Assembly: GCA_036796435.1 (NCBI GenBank)
Contig: DAIRCY010000013.1
Coordinates: 1-40,637, forward strand
Length of the DNA stretch: 40,637 nucleotides
Reading direction: 5' to 3'
DNA from: JAJYVT01 sp036796435
GTDB lineage: Bacteria > Actinomycetota > Acidimicrobiia > Acidimicrobiales > RAAP-2
Numbering within the stretch: position 1 is the first letter of the stretch; each line of letters begins with the position of its first letter. Position numbers and translations under genes: made by a program. Positions 38,199 through 40,637 of the stretch are shown here, piece after piece. The notes under the pieces were generated by a model. It did not search any database and had not been told where the DNA came from. It saw only the letters and a list, made by a program, of their open reading frames with translations.

Positions 38199-39539
38199 GT
38201 GGCCCTGCCGTTCGCGTCCCTCGAGGACGCCCTCGCCTGGCTCGACGGCCACATCGACTACGAATCGAAGGTCCCGAGCCGACGCGCGCTTCCGACGCTC
38301 GACCGCATGCGAGAGCTCGTGAGGATGCTCGGCGATCCCGAGCGCGCCTATCAGGCCATCCACCTCACGGGCACGAACGGCAAAGGGTCGACCGCCGCGA
38401 TGGCGAGCGCGCTTCTCGCAGCGCGAGGTCTCTCCGTCGGCACCTATACGAGCCCGAACCTCGCGAAGGTGAACGAGCGGATCTCGCGCCAGGGCCGCGC
38501 GATCGACGATCTCGCCCTCACCGAGGTGCTCGGGAGCCTCGCTTTGGTGGAGCCCTCGCTCAACGACCGCCCGACCCGCTTCGAGCTCCTCACGGCCGCC
38601 GCCTTCACGTGGTTCGCGGACGTGGCCGTCGACGCGGCCGTGGTGGAAGTCGGCGTGGGGGGTACGTGGGACGCCACCAACGTGATCGACGGGGTGGTCG
38701 CCGTGCTCACGAACGTGAGCTACGACCACACGGACATCCTCGGCCCGACGCTCGAAGGAATCGCGCGGGACAAGGCCGGCATCGTGAAGCCCGGCAGCAT
38801 TGCGATCGTCGGGGAGGACGACCCGGATCTCGTGGCCGTCATCCGCTCGGTCGCCGACGAGGCGGGTGCCTCGCAGGTGTGGGTGCGCGATGAAGAGTTC
38901 GGGTGCACGAGCAACCGGCTGGCCGTCGGCGGGCGCCTCGTCGACCTGCGGACGCCGGGCGGCTCCTACCGGGAAGTTGCGCTGCCCCTCCACGGCGAGC
39001 ACCAGGGGCTGAACGCGGCGTGCGCGCTCGCTGCGGTCGAGGCGTTCTTCGGCTCGCCATTGGATGCCGACGTCGTTGCTGAAGGGTTCGCCATGGTGAC
39101 GGTGCCCGGTCGCCTCGAGGTGGTCGGCCGCCGGCCGCTCTGCCTGCTCGACGGCGCGCACAACGTCGCCGGGATGCAGGCTCTCGCGCGCGCACTCGGC
39201 GACTTCGCGGTGTCCGGCAAGACCGTCGCGGTCGTCGGCATGCTCGGAGGTCGCGATCCCTCTGCGATGCTCGGACCGCTGGCGGCTGCAGGAGTCCGCA
39301 CATTGGTCGCCTGCGCCCCCGCTTCCCCGAGGGCCCAGCCACCCCAAGCGGTCGCCGACGCCGCGAGAGCTGCCGGCATGGAGGTGGTCGTCGTGGGCGC
39401 GGTGGCCGACGCGGTCTCGCTCGCTCGCGAGCTTGCAGGCGACGAGGGGCTGGTCCTGATCAGCGGATCGCTCTACGTGGTTGCCGAGGCACGTGCGCTG
39501 CTCGTCGCTCAGCCGACGTCCGCGTCGACCGGTCACTGA
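38199..39539 (+). CDS. folC: Bifunctional dihydrofolate/folylpolyglutamate synthase FolC
   Basis: A 446-residue Mur-ligase-family enzyme that adds Glu to dihydropteroate or folates. Motifs: IHLTGTNGKGSTAAMASALL (P-loop), YTSPNLAKVNERISRQGRAI, VVEVGVGGTWDATNVID, NVSYDHTDILGPTLEGIARD and CLLDGAHNVAGMQALARAL. The GTG at 38199 (VALPFASLEDALAWLDGHID) lies 20 bp after the clpX stop and gives the expected N-terminus. The length is normal. Confidence 0.94.
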   Translation: MALPFASLEDALAWLDGHIDYESKVPSRRALPTLDRMRELVRMLGDPERAYQAIHLTGTNGKGSTAAMASALLAARGLSVGTYTSPNLAKVNERISRQGRAIDDLALTEVLGSLALVEPSLNDRPTRFELLTAAAFTWFADVAVDAAVVEVGVGGTWDATNVIDGVVAVLTNVSYDHTDILGPTLEGIARDKAGIVKPGSIAIVGEDDPDLVAVIRSVADEAGASQVWVRDEEFGCTSNRLAVGGRLVDLRTPGGSYREVALPLHGEHQGLNAACALAAVEAFFGSPLDADVVAEGFAMVTVPGRLEVVGRRPLCLLDGAHNVAGMQALARALGDFAVSGKTVAVVGMLGGRDPSAMLGPLAAAGVRTLVACAPASPRAQPPQAVADAARAAGMEVVVVGAVADAVSLARELAGDEGLVLISGSLYVVAEARALLVAQPTSASTGH

Positions 39540-39566
39540 GGCGACCCCTGCTAGGGTCCCCGGCTC

Positions 39567-39980
39567 GTGACCCGCACCCTCGTCATCGTCAAACCCGACG
39601 CCATCGAGCGCGGACTCGCCGGCGAGATCCTCTCGCGTCTCGAGCGCAAGGGGCTCCGTCTCGTCGCCGCCGAGCTTCGGACGATCGACCGCGAGGTGGC
39701 GAGCCGCCACTACGCCGAGCACGAGGGCAAGCCTTTCTACGAGGACCTCGTCGTCTTCATCACCCGCTCGCCGGCGCTCGTCATGGTCGTCGAGGGCCCC
39801 GACGAGGAGACCTTCGCGGTCGTCCGCACGCTGATGGGGGCAACGGATCCCAAGCAGGCGGCGCCCGGGACGATCCGGGGGGACCTGGCGATCGAGCTGA
39901 CCGAGAATCTGGTGCACGGATCGGACTCACCCGGGTCAGCAGCCCGCGAGATCGCACTTTTCTTTCCTGACCTGGCCTGA
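39567..39980 (+). CDS. ndk: Nucleoside diphosphate kinase
   Basis: A 137-residue Ndk that balances NTP and dNTP pools by phosphotransfer through a phospho-His. The start MTRTLVIVKPDAIERGLAGE is characteristic, the active-site His117 lies in NLVHGSDSPGSA, and the C-terminal EIALFFPDLA is normal. It starts with GTG. TAGGGT at 39552-39557 ends 9 nt before it and may be the -10 box of a near-leaderless transcript. Confidence 0.96.
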   Translation: MTRTLVIVKPDAIERGLAGEILSRLERKGLRLVAAELRTIDREVASRHYAEHEGKPFYEDLVVFITRSPALVMVVEGPDEETFAVVRTLMGATDPKQAAPGTIRGDLAIELTENLVHGSDSPGSAAREIALFFPDLA

Positions 39981-39987
39981 TGGCTGC

Positions 39988-40002
39988 GGTGGCCCCGCCA
40001 CC
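39988..40002 (+). terminator. Short hairpin after ndk
   Basis: GGTGGC and GCCACC pair perfectly around CCC, starting 8 nt after the ndk stop. It is G+C-rich without a T-run. A terminator separating ndk from mreB is plausible, since a promoter-like element follows at 40020. Confidence 0.45.
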
Positions 40003-40019
40003 CAGGGCCACGGGCCGCC

Positions 40020-40048
40020 TTGTGTGGCACGGCGCGGTCCCGTAGCCT
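40020..40048 (+). promoter_or_regulatory. Candidate mreB promoter
   Basis: TTGTGT (40020-40025), a 17-nt spacer and TAGCCT (40043-40048) lie in the 161-bp ndk-mreB gap. The predicted leader is about 85 nt and carries the short inverted repeat GTGTC-GGCG-GACAC. The match to consensus is modest. Confidence 0.4.
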
Positions 40049-40141
40049 TTCGGGAGTACCCGTGTCGGCGGACACCCCGCGTGGTCGCCGGCGACTGACG
40101 CCCCCGGGCGATTTCGATCCTCGGAGAGGAGCCCTACGTCG

Positions 40142-40637
40142 ATGCCCGACAACCGTTTCAACCTCCTCGGCCGTGACATGGCGGTCGACCTCGGTACCGC
40201 CAACACCCTCGTGTACGTGCGCGGACGGGGGATCGTGCTGAACGAGCCGTCTGTGGTCGCCGTCGACGTGAAGGACGGCCGGCCCCTTGCCGTCGGCGCC
40301 GAGGCCAAGCGGATGATCGGCAGGACGCCGAGCAACATCCAGGCGATCCGTCCCCTGAAAGACGGCGTCATCGCGGACTTCGAGATATGCGAGAAGATGC
40401 TGCGCTACTTCATCCATCGCGTGCACCAGCGGCGGTTCGCCAAGCCGCGGATGGTGATCTGCGTGCCCTCCGGCATCACCGGCGTGGAGCAGCGCGCGGT
40501 GATGGAGGCCGCCGAGTACGCAGGGGCTCGCAAGGCCTACATCATCGAGGAGCCGATGGCAGCGGCGATCGGCGCCGGCCTGCCGGTCCACGAGCCGACG
40601 GGCAACATGGTCGTCGACATCGGTGGCGGCACCACCG
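40142..40637 (+). CDS. mreB: Rod shape-determining actin-like protein MreB (N-terminal part)
   Basis: 165 codons of MreB before the window ends. Phosphate 1 motif AVDLGTANTLVYVRGRGIV, then VGAEAKRMIGRTPSNIQAIR and PLKDGVIADFEICEKMLRYF, then VICVPSGITGVEQRAVMEAA and IIEEPMAAAIGAGLPVHE. The phosphate 2 motif VVDIGGGTT is just reached at the edge. MreB forms membrane-bound filaments that guide lateral wall synthesis. The ATG at 40142 has GGAGAGGAG about 10 nt upstream. Its presence suggests a rod-shaped cell, although some actinobacteria lack MreB. Confidence 0.95.
   Translation, partial: MPDNRFNLLGRDMAVDLGTANTLVYVRGRGIVLNEPSVVAVDVKDGRPLAVGAEAKRMIGRTPSNIQAIRPLKDGVIADFEICEKMLRYFIHRVHQRRFAKPRMVICVPSGITGVEQRAVMEAAEYAGARKAYIIEEPMAAAIGAGLPVHEPTGNMVVDIGGGTT

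Overview
The window is dense, G+C-rich bacterial chromosome: most genes overlap or sit a few bases apart, GTG starts are common, and third positions are nearly all G or C. Small actinobacterial families (DUF3039- and DUF5679-type proteins), an ANTAR regulator, an RsbW/STAS/RsbU partner-switching set and a tig-clpP-clpX-folC-ndk-mreB block point to Actinomycetota, possibly an Acidimicrobiia-like lineage (inference). Two 10-N blocks (33645-33654, 35796-35805) show a scaffolded draft or metagenome assembly. No phage, insertion sequence or CRISPR array was seen.

Layout. (1) 1-2198, minus strand: tRNA-Leu, glycerate kinase and a DUF4214-like/methyltransferase protein cut by the window edge. (2) 2240-7434, plus: a ClpP protease gene directly followed by a Wzm/Wzt-type polysaccharide exporter, a methyltransferase-like protein and a GT4 glycosyltransferase. 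(3) 7500-21441: a 14-kb molybdenum block. It holds a MobA-MoaE fusion, MoeA and MoaD; then CoxS, CoxM, CoxD (MoxR ATPase), CoxE (VWA), XdhC/CoxF, a MocA-like nucleotidyltransferase and CoxG; then MoaA and MogA on the minus strand; then a WtpA/ModA-like binding protein, a fused ModB-ModC transporter and an HTH-TOBE regulator. The molybdopterin-binding large subunit (CoxL) is absent from its expected place. (4) 21484-23284: a zinc metallopeptidase, tRNA-His, a small membrane protein and a DUF3039 protein. (5) 23295-27454: anti-sigma kinase, STAS antagonist, tRNA-Arg, a small unknown protein, a PsiE-like membrane protein, an RsbU-like phosphatase and a GAF-ANTAR protein. (6) 27509-32926: copper P1B ATPase, MFS transporter, DedA protein. 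(7) 32776-34413: metallo-beta-lactamase-fold hydrolase, tRNA-Pro flanked by long inverted repeats, DUF5679 zinc ribbon. (8) 34636-40637: trigger factor, ClpP, ClpX, FolC, Ndk and the start of MreB.

How it works together. The central block takes up molybdate or tungstate, builds molybdopterin (MoaA, MoaD/MoaE, MogA, MoeA), converts it to dinucleotide forms (MobA, MocA) and matures a CO-dehydrogenase/xanthine-oxidase-family enzyme (CoxD/E/F/G) of which only the FeS and FAD subunits lie here. The partner-switching genes look like a general stress circuit whose sigma factor is elsewhere; a SigB/SigF-like promoter lies in front of the anti-sigma kinase gene. The end of the window is a housekeeping proteostasis and cell-shape block.

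The observations most worth a second look are the Mo-hydroxylase operon without CoxL, the MobA-MoaE fusion, a MoaD ending Gly-Gly-Ala, the tRNA-Pro boxed in by perfect inverted repeats, a hairpin at the predicted 5' end of the STAS mRNA, and the convergent DedA/hydrolase overlap that translates one 15-bp repeat on both strands. All family assignments come from reading motifs by eye; no database search was run.
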